From contig MU266337.1 of the NCBI GenBank assembly GCA_021014945.1, positions 1 to 64,000 of the forward strand: a stretch of DNA of 64,000 nt, read 5' to 3'. This DNA comes from Leucogyrophana mollusca. Taxonomy: Eukaryota; Basidiomycota; Agaricomycetes; Boletales. Both the position numbers and the translations under genes were made by a program. The notes below the pieces were generated by a model, which worked only from the letters and a program-made list of their open reading frames with translations, did not search any database and was not told the DNA's origin. Below are positions 25,186 through 37,393 of the stretch, one piece after another. The stretch's first letter is position 1, and every line of letters starts with the position of its first letter.

Positions 25186-25782
25186 TGAGACGATGTACTG
25201 CGGTGGGTAAAGTGATTTGGAGACGATGCCGCATGCAAGGTTTATGCAGACAAGAGACCGAAGGTTTGGAGCGATAGTTCGAGGCTTGTGGTCAAGCTCG
25301 AAGAATTCTGATTCGCGAGCGTGTCCACTGTCAGACTGTTTGGGCGTATCAAAGTTTCAGGAAAAGGCAAGACAAGGATTATCACGATAGCAAGCGTACG
25401 TACGGGTAATTTGGGTGTGCTGGTTATGCATCTGATAAGTCGCAAGAGTAGAAGAACTGTTAAGATCTATTGGAAGATGAAGGGACCAAAAGGTACAACC
25501 TGAAACTTATTCTTGCTTTGCCTTATGGAAGATGCCGTAACTTCACGGCCAGGGGTGATGGCTCTGGTGGAATCAGATGAGCTCCTGGCATTCGCATTAT
25601 TAGAACTAAATGTTACAAGGTGGCTACAAAGTAGTGTCCCATTGCGCAACTGTATTCTGGTCCGTGGTGTACAGATAACTACTAGATCCTAGGATGAACA
25701 GCAAGAAGAACGAACATTATGAAAGCGATGTATCCAAGCATGGCAGACTCCAGTGATGACAATGCCGAGAGATGGCAGCGTG
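25186..25782. other. Intergenic region between membrane-protein gene and CSL gene
   Basis: About 600 bp holding the promoter of the minus-strand membrane-protein gene (right of 25185) and the 3' end of the CSL transcription unit. Only short open frames are present and none is convincing. Confidence 0.5.
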
Positions 25783-28700
25783 CTATGGGAACATTATGTT
25801 CGAGGGGAATACGACACCGTCGGGACGAATCATAATGATCGGCCGACGCTTAGCAGCTTGGGTTTCTGGAGGAAGGCAGCCAAGGACCTCGGTGCACCTC
25901 ACCTCTACATACGGTGAGGGCTCGGAGCCGAAAAAGATATGAATGGGGTCGGCTTTGTTGAAATTTTCGCCATACACCGTTAGCATTTTGGAGATATGAG
26001 GATTGGGCTTCGAGAGCACGCCTCTAGATTGCGCACAATTCGACTTGGGTGCCTCCGCAGCGCGGTCAGGTGGCAGATACTTGACGACACCGGGGAAAGG
26101 CGTGACGGGCTTGGATGGAATAGGGAACGACCCCGTTTGTGGCGCATTTTGATTGTCGAACAAGACAGGTGGCACGTAGAAATTGTACCGTACTTGATCT
26201 GATGGAAGGTTCATAAGCGCTAGAACTAAGAAAATTTAATGATTTGCCTTACCTGTCCCGACAATAGTCCAGACACTCGTCTCGCCAATGTCCACTTGCC
26301 ACAACGCACCCGATGACGCTCCAGCGTCGCTCGATGAACCACGTCTTCCCGATGATGCAGACCCAGCGGAGGTTGGTCGCCGCCGACCCTTTGGGCCCGG
26401 GTTCTTGGTGATCCCGCCAGCACTTGAGGTCGACCGCTTGCCCTTCTTCACGCGACCGCCATCATTCGAAAAGTCATTCGATGATGATGGCGAAGCGGGT
26501 TCGCTAGCCGCGGTGCCATTGCCCTGGCCACCAAAATAATCGGCACCAGTCATCGACGCCGGGGTAGAAACTACCGGTGACCCGGGGAGAATAGGCGAGG
26601 TCGTCCCTGCAGTGGCGGGCGGGATGTTCCATTGCCGACCCTCGATTGGGCGGTACGTGTTAACCTTCTCTCCCATGCAAGACAGGAACGCGCCCGTTGC
26701 ACCTGGTGTCCCAGGCTCCGGCATGCCCTTGGCGGGGTCATACACTTCGAACGCAATTTTGTGCAGCTGGGAGACGGGATCACCGCAGACCTCGCCTGGG
26801 GAGCAATAATGATCTGCCACGCCTTTAGCACCCTCCTGAAGGCCCCCGCCAACCACTGTGGTTTGATGATCAACCTTGCGAATGATGAGTACAGGACTGA
26901 CGACCCCTGAGACGAGGCATTGGAGGACGACTGTTTGGTTGTAATATATAGGAATTTGGGACCCGTTATTAGTGAAAGAGATGGCGTTGGGCGGTGGGGA
27001 AGGGTAGTCGGGTTGGGGCGGTGGCGGCGGCGGCGAGTCAATGCCACCGGATGGCTTGTTGACATCAACAATGTACATCACGAAGGGGTCTGAAACCGCA
27101 AGGGTTAGCCCCATGTTTTAGAATTATCTATGGCATAAACTTACCCCAGCTAGCTGTGCGTGCAATGAAAGATGGGGTGCTCGACCGCGCTCGGCTGTCG
27201 ATACCCATAAGTGAAGCACCATCTGATCCCTTGAATGAGGAACCAGAGCCAGAAACGCAGAGGTACTTCGTTGACACTGTTTGCGATCGCAAACGGTGGA
27301 ACAAAGAGATCGTAGAACCATGGTTGATACACACTGAGCTGAACGGTCAGCAATCAACTAAACAAAAAAAAATAACACAAGAACTCACACTCCAGATTCT
27401 TGGCACTCTGCCTCTTCTTGCTAGGCTTGCTGATGACCTTGATCGGACGGCTTGGGAAGGTGCCGATAACACGTTCAGGCTCGTCGTCAGAGGCAGGCGC
27501 GGTGATCTTCACCAGAGCCTCCACTTTCTTCTTTTTCTCATCCACGTCGGAAATGAAAAGCTGCTTCCCAACGCAGCGACCAATGTAAGTCGTGCCGGTG
27601 GGGGCATCGTTAACATCGAATATCTTTCCTGATGCGGAAGTCCATTCAATCGACCCTTCCTGTGGGATGGGTTCACCGGAAATGCAAACGGTCACGCGAG
27701 GAGGGCAGAGTTTTGGCTCTTCACCTCTGCGCACAACGTCCGTCCACCAGGAATTGCCAATCATGATGGCAGTGGGAGGGGGACAAAGGAAACGTTTCTC
27801 TGTGCCGTACGATTTTTGTGCGACCCGGCTCGACATCACAATGACCGTACGTTCACCAAAGGCGAGGCGGTTCGGTGTTCTAACGTATTGATCCAGATAA
27901 GGCCTGTATGACCCGAATATGTAAACATCGCAATTAAAAGGAAAATATGACGGCTAGATGTACCTGATGAAGGTCTGGAGGTCGTTGGAAGAACCCATGC
28001 CAGGCTGGCCTGGCCTCATTCCCGGAAAACTGTCGCCAATTCCAGGCATCCGGAGGGACATATCCGCATGGGGATTTGGTCCCATATATTGCGGAATATC
28101 CTCGTATCCCGGGAGACCTGTGTCGGGCCGGAAAGAGTGGGTGGCTTGCGGAGCTACACCTCGGAACATGTCCGGGTGCTGCAAGTGGGAGGGGACTGAA
28201 GAAGGTGGCAGTGTATGCGGGAAGCGGTTGTCGGGCTGGAAGCGCCCGCCCATACGGTCTTGGAAGTGCTGGACAGCGGATGGGGGGTATCCGGACCCAG
28301 CATTCAATCCATAATCATCCGTGAAGTCGGAATGATTACTTCCAAAAGGCATATTGGATATGCGTCTATCAGGCAGTAGATCTTGGTAGCCATGACCGTT
28401 GGAAAATTCTTTGGAAGGGCCATTCATCCCAACGGAGTGGGGGAAGACTGGGGAATGTTGGATACCAGTCATCGGGTCGCTGGGGGTTAGAGGGGACCCC
28501 TTCCCGCTGCTGTACGATGATGGCACGCTGCTAATCACGTCATAAGGGTTGTTGGAGGGACCGAAAGACGGCACTGAGTCCCCAAAGGAGGGGTGAGAGT
28601 AGACACTGTCAGGCGTCATACTGTAATTTGGACCGAGGGAGGATGATGATGACGAGTTGGCGCGATAGCGTTGGGAGGCAAACGAGCTCCCATTGTTGGA

Positions 28701-29099
28701 AAAAAGGTCATAAGAAGGGTGTTCGGGAACATCAAGACCTTCTGAATGATCGAAGTTGTGGGAAGGAATTGTTTGAGTGAGGTGATGATGTGAAGGCGAC
28801 GAATTGTCGACTGTCTGTAGGGTGTTGAATGCCTGATCCAAGTCTGTTTGACCATAGAGGCCATGCGACGCCTGGTGAGGTCCCGCAGCACCAAAATCCA
28901 TGACTGAAGCACTTCGTTCGCGGGGGAAGAAAGGGCTACCGTTTATGCTGCTGTCCCAGCGACCACTGTTATGGTCAGAAGAAAGGCGTGGAACGGTAGA
29001 AAGGTCGGTGATGTTGTTGCTGTCGATGTCGAAACCAAATTCTGATCGGCGGTCGGGAGTTGCCGCTGTCACGGAAGCCCAAGTGGCAGTTTGAGCCAT
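25783..29099 (-). CDS. CSL (CBF1/Su(H)/LAG-1) transcription factor
   Basis: Five exons (29099-27964, 27903-27389, 27333-27145, 27089-26253, 26198-25783) give 1,030 aa. The first 380 residues are S/P/N/G-rich and probably disordered. The RHR-N DNA-binding part follows with VAQKSYGTEKRFLCPPP. The beta-trefoil includes RLRSQTVSTKYL, VSPVLIIRKVDHQT and KIAFEVYDP. A C-terminal IPT/TIG-like part begins TDQVRYNFYVPPVL and includes LTVYGENFNKADPIHIFFG. These motifs align with animal RBPJ in order. Two inserts (P-rich near the trefoil start; G/S/K-rich before the TIG part) make it larger. Fungal CSL proteins (fission yeast Cbf11/Cbf12) bind GTGRGAA-like sites; Notch is absent in fungi. I used a 54-nt last intron because it restores the conserved T-D junction. 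Confidence 0.93.
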
Positions 29100-32000
29100 A
29101 AACTCTTATGAGGCTTATGAACGGGTCCGTACAGGTAGGCTATCAAATGTTGTGGGTGCTGTAAACGGTGCTGTAAAGCGAATGGGGCGCTCTGTATCCA
29201 ACCGTCAGGTTTCATCTGATGTTGATTTGTAACAGTGTACTGACCCAGCTATGTCTTTCTGGGGCTCTCTTCAGTCGGTCGCGATTTTCCGCGATTGATA
29301 CGCCGCAAATTTGCTTCCGTGTGCTGACAAAGTATACGCGAGACAGGTGGGGGTTTGGTGTTGGGTAGTGAGCAGGTGACTTTTATAGCTGGCGAACTGC
29401 TTGTTGCTAACCAGAGGAGTACGCGGGGGACTGTGATCGCCGAGTGGAACTCCCGGAGAAATGGAGAGCGGTCGCAACTCGAAAATGGGGGCAACAAATA
29501 ACAAAAACCTGTCCTGAAGGGACCGGGTCTCTTTATATCTGTTCGACTGACAGGGAACTCTAAAATTGCGGCAGGGTAACCGTAAGGAAGACATTTTGCG
29601 AACACCGCGGCAGGCGGTCAGTTTCATGCAAAAAAGGTTCCGTGTTTCTTTGCTATCACTGCGTTCGAATATCTTGACTCGGACAAACAATGATCTTGCG
29701 CAGAAATGTCTTTCTCGTGGCATTCAGCCTATCGGTAAGCTGTGATATTTCTGGATCAACCGCTCCGTTTTTTGATCCCTTTCTTCCGATTGGACCCCAC
29801 CCTCGACCTTGTGGCATTGACTCTGCTATGTCGCACACTCGGCGGAATTAGATGGATCCATCTTATTCGATACTTCTGTGTCTTTTGGATCTCATCTATT
29901 TTCAACGAACTTCGGTTTTTCCCGCGAGTGAGGTACGTCCTGACAATTCGATCAATAATTTCATTCTAGGTTACCGTGATAGACACCTTTTCATGAAGCT
30001 TCTCGTCCCAATACATGTCGAAAGGGCGATACCTTTAAGCGATACCTTCGTAAGCCGCAACAGCTGTGGGCTTCCGCCTCTAGGTACTGGAAAAGATGTT
30101 ATGGTTCAAGCACCCTGGGAGAGAGGGGGGATTTACCTCTCTTCCTCCACTCGTTCGTTTTTTGTCGCCATCCTGAATACCAAAAATGACTTCCCACAGC
30201 GCAGCTGAGCGATTCAGATATTCGAAGGCTGACCCAGCGCTCAATGAGGCGTACGTACCTTTCCACCCGTGCCTCTGGCATGTGCTAGCCGTCCCCCCTT
30301 ATGGGATAATCATCCTTACATAGGACTCCTGGATTCGAGCAGGTTTGCGGCTAGTTCCGGCCAGCGTTCGTGCTTTACGGCATCGGTTTCTTTAGCCATA
30401 TGGCTCCTCCTGTCGGTCAGCCGGATCCGTTCGTCCCGCTGCTGCGATCGCGCGGACTCGAAAACGGGTGATGCAGACAGATCTATCGTTGAGCATGACC
30501 TATTGTACGGCTTGCGGGCCCCATTTTTTGTGGCAGCCACGATGATCAAAAATTGTTGAAAACAAATTGGTCTAGCAACCAACGGCCACAGTTCTCCCCT
30601 CGACACCGAGAAGCCCACCAGTTTGGCAAGTGCTTGCCTATTATCTTTTTCCCTGGGGGCAAGTTTAATCGGTTAATGATACCGACTCGTGTTCACACCC
30701 CAGTTTTTGCTCGGTGAATCCTCTGTTTTCAAATGGTTCCATATACCTTACTTGGCGCTTTCGAATGTATTGAATTGTCACCACGAGCTTATCTCGTGGA
30801 TCTCCTGCTACGTGCACCAGAACGTTTTCATGGAAATCCTCCGTATTTCATATCAGCAAGAGTAATGGAGCAGAGGGACGCGTCAGGTGCATCATATCGA
30901 TCGAGCTCCCCAAGAGATTAATATTGTAAAGCTTGTGTTGTAAAGGTTCCTTCGAGGTGGATAGCCCCCAAGCGATTGCCTTCAGGAGTTGATCTCTAGC
31001 GCTGTACGTACACAAATCCCGCTTGCTGGCTCAGGAGGCCGCATTGGACGTCGGCTGAGGGAAAGAAGAATATCCATCAACGTAGATCGGGTAGATGTAT
31101 TCACGCACGATGTCATGACAAAAGGTGGTAAGTCGACGCTCAGAACTCGAGGCCCATCAGGAATAGGCAGTATTATTAACAACTGTACATCATGGCCATG
31201 AAAGAGATCTACGGGCCCAAATACAATTGCGCAGCAGGGTTCATCGAGGATAACGGGCTCGCTGCTCCACAAGTGCCCACCCAAGGTGCCTTCAACCCCT
31301 GGTGCACAAGCAGTCTTCGCATCGCGCTACCGGTGCGCTACCGCTCGATTACGTCTCGCCCCTGCCTGCGTCGAGCATACTATTAAGTTAGCGAATTACA
31401 CAGCCTCCCCCTTTTACGCGATGTTGCATCACGACGACAAGCGGTCTGCCAGGAACGTGTTATGAGTGCCTCGGACGCCGCGCAAAGAAATATCAGTGAT
31501 CACAAAGCCAGCCGCAACGAACGAGATAGCGACAGGATATAAAATGATGCCTCGAAAGAAGCTGATCGAGATGGAGCATGCCGTGCTCAAAGGGCGACGT
31601 GGAGGAGCAGGCATAACGACAAACTCCGTATTGAGAAGTTTTGACAGCGACTTACTATTTTCGACTGACGTCTGATGCGTCCGCCGCGGTGAACGCCAGC
31701 AGCATCGCCTAGGGTCACCAACGGCAGCCGAGAGACATTGAAGAAGAGCAAAGGGATGATTCGCATTTGAGGGTCGGGTCATATCTGCAAACGCGAATCT
31801 GAATTATATTGAAAGCCATGGCAGGACAGGGCCATCGAGCACGTTTACGCCACGCTGATGCTATTCCGGCGGGTCATCACGAGCACCATTCTCGTGGTCT
31901 TGGCGCCTATGCACTGGTATAGGGTTGATGGAGACACCTCGACTAGCAACCAAGAATGGAGCCACCATAGCAGCAAGCAAAATAGGACGATAGCACTTTG

Positions 32001-32690
32001 AGGCGGTACTCGGTGTTCGCTTGATTGACGTTCCCAAGATCATCCACAACTATTGATTTAGGCCATTGCATCCATGTGAGTGGTGTCTCGGGCCACACGG
32101 AGAAGGTGAAAATAGACCCGCAGTAGGCTCATCGGTCAGATATGACCGCCTTGAAACATTGTGCAGTGAAAGTTGAATAAAAGGGTGTAAGCATCCGTGT
32201 CTCTGAGACTCGCGCGACTGCCAACAGCGACTTTGAGAGCGTCTGAGAAGCATGGAAGCAAAGAAGTAGGTTTCGATTGGCTTTCTGGGGGGATCGAAAG
32301 AGTGCTAGCAAGAAAACCGGAAGAGAGAACGTTTTTTTTGGTGTGGCCCAGGCTTACGAATAGTGGCTGGAGTAATTGGCAGCGTGGCGGGCGATAACCT
32401 AAATATGGCAAGGGCATGGTGGCGGGTCGACCCCCAAAGTCGTTCCCGCAGCAGAGCCACCGCCAGTCGCCAACCATCACCGCACAATACTAGCCTAAGG
32501 CAGCGCCCCAGCAGCAGCGCTTTGGGGCTCACAATTGATCGCTCGTTTAGTATACCTCGGCCTCGCGATATCTTTTCATCGCCTCCAAATACCCTTCTCG
32601 CCGGTCTGGTTGAGTCGCTGGTGAGGTTATTCGTGGCCAACCCGAATATCGTTCCCCCAGTCATTAGATTGGGTCTGGGTATAGAGTAGC
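29100..32690. other. Region without a confident gene
   Basis: About 3.6 kb. It should contain the CSL promoter on the left and the promoter of the 32691 gene on the right. Open frames of 60-185 codons occur on both strands (for example 29723-29271, 31284-30982, 31782-31429 and 32862-32305, all minus), but none shows a recognised domain or clear splice pattern. The 31782-31429 frame includes a hydrophobic stretch (GIILYPVAISFVAAGFVI). A small multi-exon gene could be hidden here. Confidence 0.4.
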
Positions 32691-34351
32691 ATGTCGGGCT
32701 CAGAGTACCAGCTCGAGTCACCCCGCCCACGCCCCCCGCCACCGCCATTGCGGCTCCAAAATCGGTCCAAGTCTCCCGCGCTTCCCAACAACCAGAATAC
32801 ACTCCTTTATGATCTACCGTCCGCGCCTTCCATTGCATCGCCCCCCAATAGCCCCACAGCAAAGCATGCTATTGCATCGCCCACCTCACCGTCATTTCCA
32901 GGGGGAAGATCGCGAGGGCGTAGAAACGGTCGACCGGGCCCGACGCCACCCCCATCCAATCGAAATCGATCAGTAACACCTTTGGGTGTCTCGCGAAGTG
33001 ATCTTGAAAAGTTTGCAGAGTATTGCCATGCGTGGTAAGTCTCTGTCTCTGTGCGAGTTCTGGCAAATTCATCTTTGTTATGCCACCCAGGTATTTCAAC
33101 CAGGATGAGGCATCAGGTCGTCAGATGACTCAAACCCTGGCCAATCTCCCGCCTGCTCAGCGCGCACCGTACTCTCGACTACAGGCGTCCATTCGTTCGG
33201 CATACCACACAAGTGTTAATGTTCGTCGACATGCCGAGTTCCAAGCACACCTTAGCGCTACACAGCCTGGCGGTTCATTGATGCCTCACTCTCGCGCAGA
33301 CCCAAGTGGTCCGATGGCTAAAAAGGAACGTTTCGACCGCCTCGATAGATTTATTCGGACATGGTGTACAATGGGCATGCCAGGAACCAAACCATTTTTC
33401 GAGGCATTATGGGCCGTCATGCGGCTTCAAGTGGTCCCCGAGCACCTCGGCGGTGCAGGTGCAAGCCGATTACAGTGGGAATTTGATGACGCAGTGTTCA
33501 AAGAGGCAGCGTAAGTCGTTTCTTCTTACCCCGCCGATGGTCCAAGTTGTCATATTGATCGCGTTTCTCACGGCGCAGTGGAAAAGATTTCATGCTCGAG
33601 GCTATTGATGTGCTGAAAGGAGTATGTCCCAACTTCTTAATGGCGACTGACCTGCGTACTCATTAACGCTTAGGTTCTCGCTTTTGAAGAAGCGGCATCC
33701 CCTAAAGCCTCCAATACTTACGGCGCATATTCATCCTCCCCTGCACTGCACTCACGATGCCGTTCTCAGCCGTTGCCGTCACCCAATGCGCCTTCCCGCT
33801 CAAATCCCTCGCCGATTGTCATGGCTACTCAGACGAAGCGGGCGCGGGCGCCAAGCGACCCCTTTTCGGACATGCCTGCTCTCTCACACTCCCTGCCATC
33901 CGCATCTTCTCAGTCCTCCGGAGTCACGATACCCCCCCTTCCTTCCGCCTCCGAAGTCACGGAAACCTGTACCAGTCATACCACACCACCTGACCTTGAC
34001 GTGGATGCCGAGACGGAGCTGTTACCCCCACTTCGCTCAGAGTTTACCGCTGACGACTCTGACGAGTACTTGCGCATATGGACTTCTCCGGACCTTTCTA
34101 ATCCTGAATATGTATCATTACTCACCCTCTTTCCCTCCTTCATCACTCGGCGACCCTTACCCCGTTTTCCTGTCGCCCCCAGCGCTCGTGCAGCAGACAT
34201 CGAAGAGGGCGAGGAGGAAAGAGGCGAAGGTAAGGAGATTCGATTTGGGACTGGATCAATGTGGATCAGCACTTCGAAACAACGTAGCGATGGGTGGAAA
34301 GGGGACTGGTGGACAAGGTTCGTCCTGTGGTGGCGTAAACTATTTTGCTAG
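32691..34351 (+). CDS. Unrecognised protein with proline-rich N-terminus
   Basis: Four exons (32691-33034, 33091-33510, 33579-33621, 33674-34351) give 494 aa. The N-terminal 110 residues are P/S/R-rich. A more ordered, probably helical block follows (about 115-280) with LEKFAEYCHAW, FDRLDRFIRTWCTMGMPG and KPFFEALWAVMRLQVVPEHL, continuing LQWEFDDAVFKEA and DFMLEAIDVLKGVLAFEEA. The C-terminal 200 residues are S/P-rich, acidic near EEGEEERGEG, and end WWTRFVLWWRKLFC, an aromatic amphipathic tail that might touch membrane. I recognise no family. The conserved-looking core and clean introns argue that the gene is real. Confidence 0.75.
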
Positions 34352-35460
34352 CCAGTAAGTCTACTGCGCGCTCCTCGTCTTTTCCCCTTTGCGATATATT
34401 GCATATATGTATCACTCTTTGTTAACTTTGTTGATCACACATTGATCGCGCGTGTTTTTTTGGATACCTAACTTCGTGCTCCTACTGTTGGATTAGATAT
34501 CGACACAGACTATCGTATATCTTGCATTACGACCTTCCACACGCATGTTTACTGTGTTATGGACCTTTTCTGGCTGCAATCGACCCATGCATTTGACACC
34601 GTGGCGTCAAGTTTGTCGGGATCCCGGCCGCCAGTCGGGTCAACTGAAGACAGCCATGGGCCGTTCAACTGACCGGAACCGCGAAAGACCTCATCAACTT
34701 CAATGACACACGAAAGGCTCAGATTGTGGAATCACGGTCCCGCTTATCAACAGTCTCTGCTCGGCTATGGAAATAGGGGACTGCTTCCCCGGGTGCATGT
34801 GCTCCAGCGTTGGCGCTACTTTGAAGGCGGCCGAGTATTGGAGCGATGCGATATGGCACGGTCAAGGCCGGGTCAATCTGACAATATGAACCTCTTAATA
34901 GCCTATCATCTCCTTGAGTCCCGTTGGCTTCCTTCTCATCATTCTCCACGTTCGGGTCGTTCCCAGACATGCCCGGGGGCTATTTTCGCGAGCTCCCGGA
35001 ACTCTCGTTCGTTTACGGGGTGCACCCAATAGTGGCGCTGGATTAGACTTCGTCTTTACACACGGTGAGCAGACAGGTTCTGGCAGATGCGAATCGTTGC
35101 ACGCGGTTTAACGCTTTCGAACCTTCGAAGCTCGTTGTTAAGAATGGTTGTCACCTAAAGTTCTTCTCATGTGCTGTCGACGAGCTGCATACTCTCAAAA
35201 TTGCTTATCGAGCCTTCTTATCACCCTGCTTGACCCTTGCGTGCGCCAGGCCGCCATCACTTATCGCATAGAACGTCCAGAACCATCCTTCCCCCCGCAT
35301 CGCTGAGCGTATGGCTCCCCTTTCCAATTTTACCCTACCCTCCGTCCCTAGTCATATTAGTGTTATCTCTAGGTTTGGAGGTGAGTAATAGAGTTTCCAT
35401 TCAGCGGTGATAATATCTAACGAGCTTCTTCCACGTGAAACACCCTATATTTTGGGAATC
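34352..35460. other. Intergenic region
   Basis: About 1.1 kb with no supported gene. A minus-strand ATG frame at 34970-34719 (83 codons, beginning MSGNDPNVENDEKE) has a plausible hydrophilic start but nothing downstream that I could join to it. Confidence 0.4.
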
Positions 35461-36163
35461 ATGTTCCTTGACGTTCCCAGGTCCAAGCTGCCAGCTCTGT
35501 GCGAAATGGAGAAATTCATTGCAGGGACAAACATAGATCCTCCCTTCCCCATCATATGCAATCGGAGGCGCTCGGGCTCGGGGAGGCGGTCGCGCAGCCC
35601 TCGATGACAAGCGATGCATGGGGATGTCCCCCATGACTGGATTCTTCTTTGATTTCATTTGATGGCTGCGCACCCGCACCCGTGCTTTTCTCAGAGTCTC
35701 CACAACGCCCCGATACTGGCCCTTCAAGCCATTTGCTCATTCGGAAGAGTATCAGCGCCTGCGCGACGTCTGGGAACACCTGAGGACACTCGCTAGCTAT
35801 CAAAGCGAGTGGCGATATCCGAACCTGGTTGAACTCTTGACCTGGGAAAAAGATGTGCCACAAAGTGTTTTCCGGTTCGGTACCTTGCGGCAGTGGTATC
35901 TGGTACCTCGAAGCTCTCGAAGTGCTGAGAGCAACACAATAGCAAGTATTCTTGTGACTATAGGCTCCCCCCGATGTGTTTCTCTTAGGTGGATAATCTG
36001 CATAGCTGTTTCTTGTTCGAGTCAAGTGTGGGGTCAAGGTAGCTTGCATGTAGGTACTCCATGAACCGATTCCTTGCTGTCAGGACGTGGTCGCTGTACC
36101 GTGCGATGGCTGTCTCTGAAGACCTATCAGTTTGATATCTCTGCTGTCGACGCACTGAAGTAG
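35461..36163 (+). CDS. Tentative small multi-exon gene, unrecognised
   Basis: A four-exon model (35461-35588, 35695-35902, 35989-36025, 36084-36163) closes in frame at 150 aa. The best support is exon 2, which reads like real protein: RYWPFKPFAHSEEYQRLRD, VWEHLRTLASYQSEWRYPN and LVELLTWEKDVPQSVFRFG. It is rich in tryptophan and aromatic residues, unlike chance frames. The last exon ends RWLSLKTYQFDISAVDALK. The start exon and exact splice sites are less certain, and the minus-strand frame over the same bases (36049-35552) is the competing reading. No family is recognised. Confidence 0.4.
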
Positions 36164-36173
36164 CGGCTCAACT

Positions 36174-36505
36174 ATGCGCCAACCACTTAGCGACTTCGAC
36201 CACATCCGAGGCATATCGACTCAGCCCTCGGTCGCAAGCCCACTGATGTACCTCAAAGAACGTAGGGATGTGTCGTCGATTTGCTATTCATCCAACATCG
36301 TTTGGAGACTGCCCCCGAGCTCGTGTGTAAAAGGTTTATCCCCATTGAAAACGAGCTCGGCACCCAGCAGGACGGTCGTCACTTTCAATGAGCCCTGTTT
36401 ACTTATCCTGACAATCCCCATGATGAGCGCCGATAGTCCCCTCACTGGCACACAGCATGTATGGAAGCCTCCTTCGCGGCCGCCACCTCCCTCCTTCTCC
36501 CCCAT
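36174..36505 (-). other. Coding-like minus-strand stretch
   Basis: Between 36505 and 36284 a minus-strand frame contains LKVTTVLLGAELVFNGDKPF. In another frame just downstream, RYASDVVEVAKWLAHS ends at a stop. An intron would be needed to join them, and I could not settle its ends. This may be a small gene or a remnant. Confidence 0.25.
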
Positions 36506-36745
36506 AGCACATCTAAATTTTGTGTTGCCGTGAACCTCTTAATCTATTGTGCCTCTTATTTTCTGGATCGCGTCTTGCCGACGAAAAAGGGACACCCGCG
36601 AAAGATCATGACGCGACGGTAGCCTGAATCTTCTTCGGAACCAGCTATATTCAGGTGCAGCCGCGACGAAGATCCTCCAAGATGTCGCTGGCGTGGGGAG
36701 AAGAAGGAAATTCTAAAGGTTGCTTCCCCAACTTTCCTCAACATT

Positions 36746-37275
36746 TCATATGATGGTGGGGAATTGGTAGTGCGCGGGGGAGTAATAGGGTAACTCCAGA
36801 TACTGTTGTAGCCAGTCATCGGCGTGGTCTTTCAATATTCCGAAATTCTCCAGTGAGAAGAAACTCGAAGTCTTTCAAATTAGCGATTGGCCCATGGTCT
36901 GTTGAGCTTCTTTGCATAGAGACTTTCGCACATGGCGTAAACTTTGGCACCGGTCGCACGAGATCGAGGACCAACACTGAGAAGGTCTAGAAGGTCAAAG
37001 GAAACATCACATAGCGCCATCGCACAACGTGGACCGCCCGTCACGTTGTGTTCACAAAGAGGGTCAATAACATTACATTGCCGCACACATAATAACAGAT
37101 GACTTGGATGGTCGATGTCCCACTCCAATGCTAGCACTCCTGCAAGAGGGGCCCTCATAACGTGATACATCCATTGTTTCCCCGAAGATACTTGCATGCA
37201 TGACCAGATCGACCCTGTCGACGTGCTTTCAGCTTTAGACGAAGACACATTCAGAAACATCGGGGATACAAACAT
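36746..37275 (-). CDS. Tentative two-exon gene, unrecognised
   Basis: The open frame at 37275-36880 starts with ATG and encodes 131 aa, including APLAGVLALEWDIDHPSHLL and LCDVSFDLLDLLSVGP. Downstream, in another frame, the segment ENFGILKDHADDWLQQYLEL to YYSPAHYQFPTII, ending at 36746, also reads as protein. An intron probably joins the two, but its donor is unresolved. A TATA-like sequence (37292-37299) lies only about 17 bp before the first ATG, so the true start may be a later ATG. No domain is recognised. Confidence 0.4.
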
Positions 37276-37291
37276 CGCATCTGGATCTCAG

Positions 37292-37299
37292 TATTTATA
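37292..37299 (-). promoter_or_regulatory. TATA-like box
   Basis: On the minus strand the sequence reads CTATAAATAC, a good TATA match, directly upstream of the tentative gene at 37275-36746. Its closeness to the first ATG suggests either a very short leader or a downstream start. Confidence 0.4.
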
Positions 37300-37393
37300 G
37301 CGGGCGGCGGGCCTTCAGAGATCCAATTATTGTGTCCTTGACTCGGCTGTTTTCTTCAGAGCTGGCGGATCCAATGTTAGTCTGATGGACTGT

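Noticed and set aside
26220..26252. 33-nt last intron in the CSL gene
   Set aside because: It keeps the frame, but a 54-nt intron (26199-26252) fits the size of the other introns and restores the conserved T-D junction of CSL proteins.
32305..32862. 185-codon minus-strand frame
   Set aside because: It overlaps the promoter and first exon of the better supported gene at 32691-34351 and has no recognisable domain.
35552..36049. 165-codon minus-strand frame
   Set aside because: Antisense to the tryptophan-rich plus-strand exon, which reads more like protein; kept only as the competing reading.
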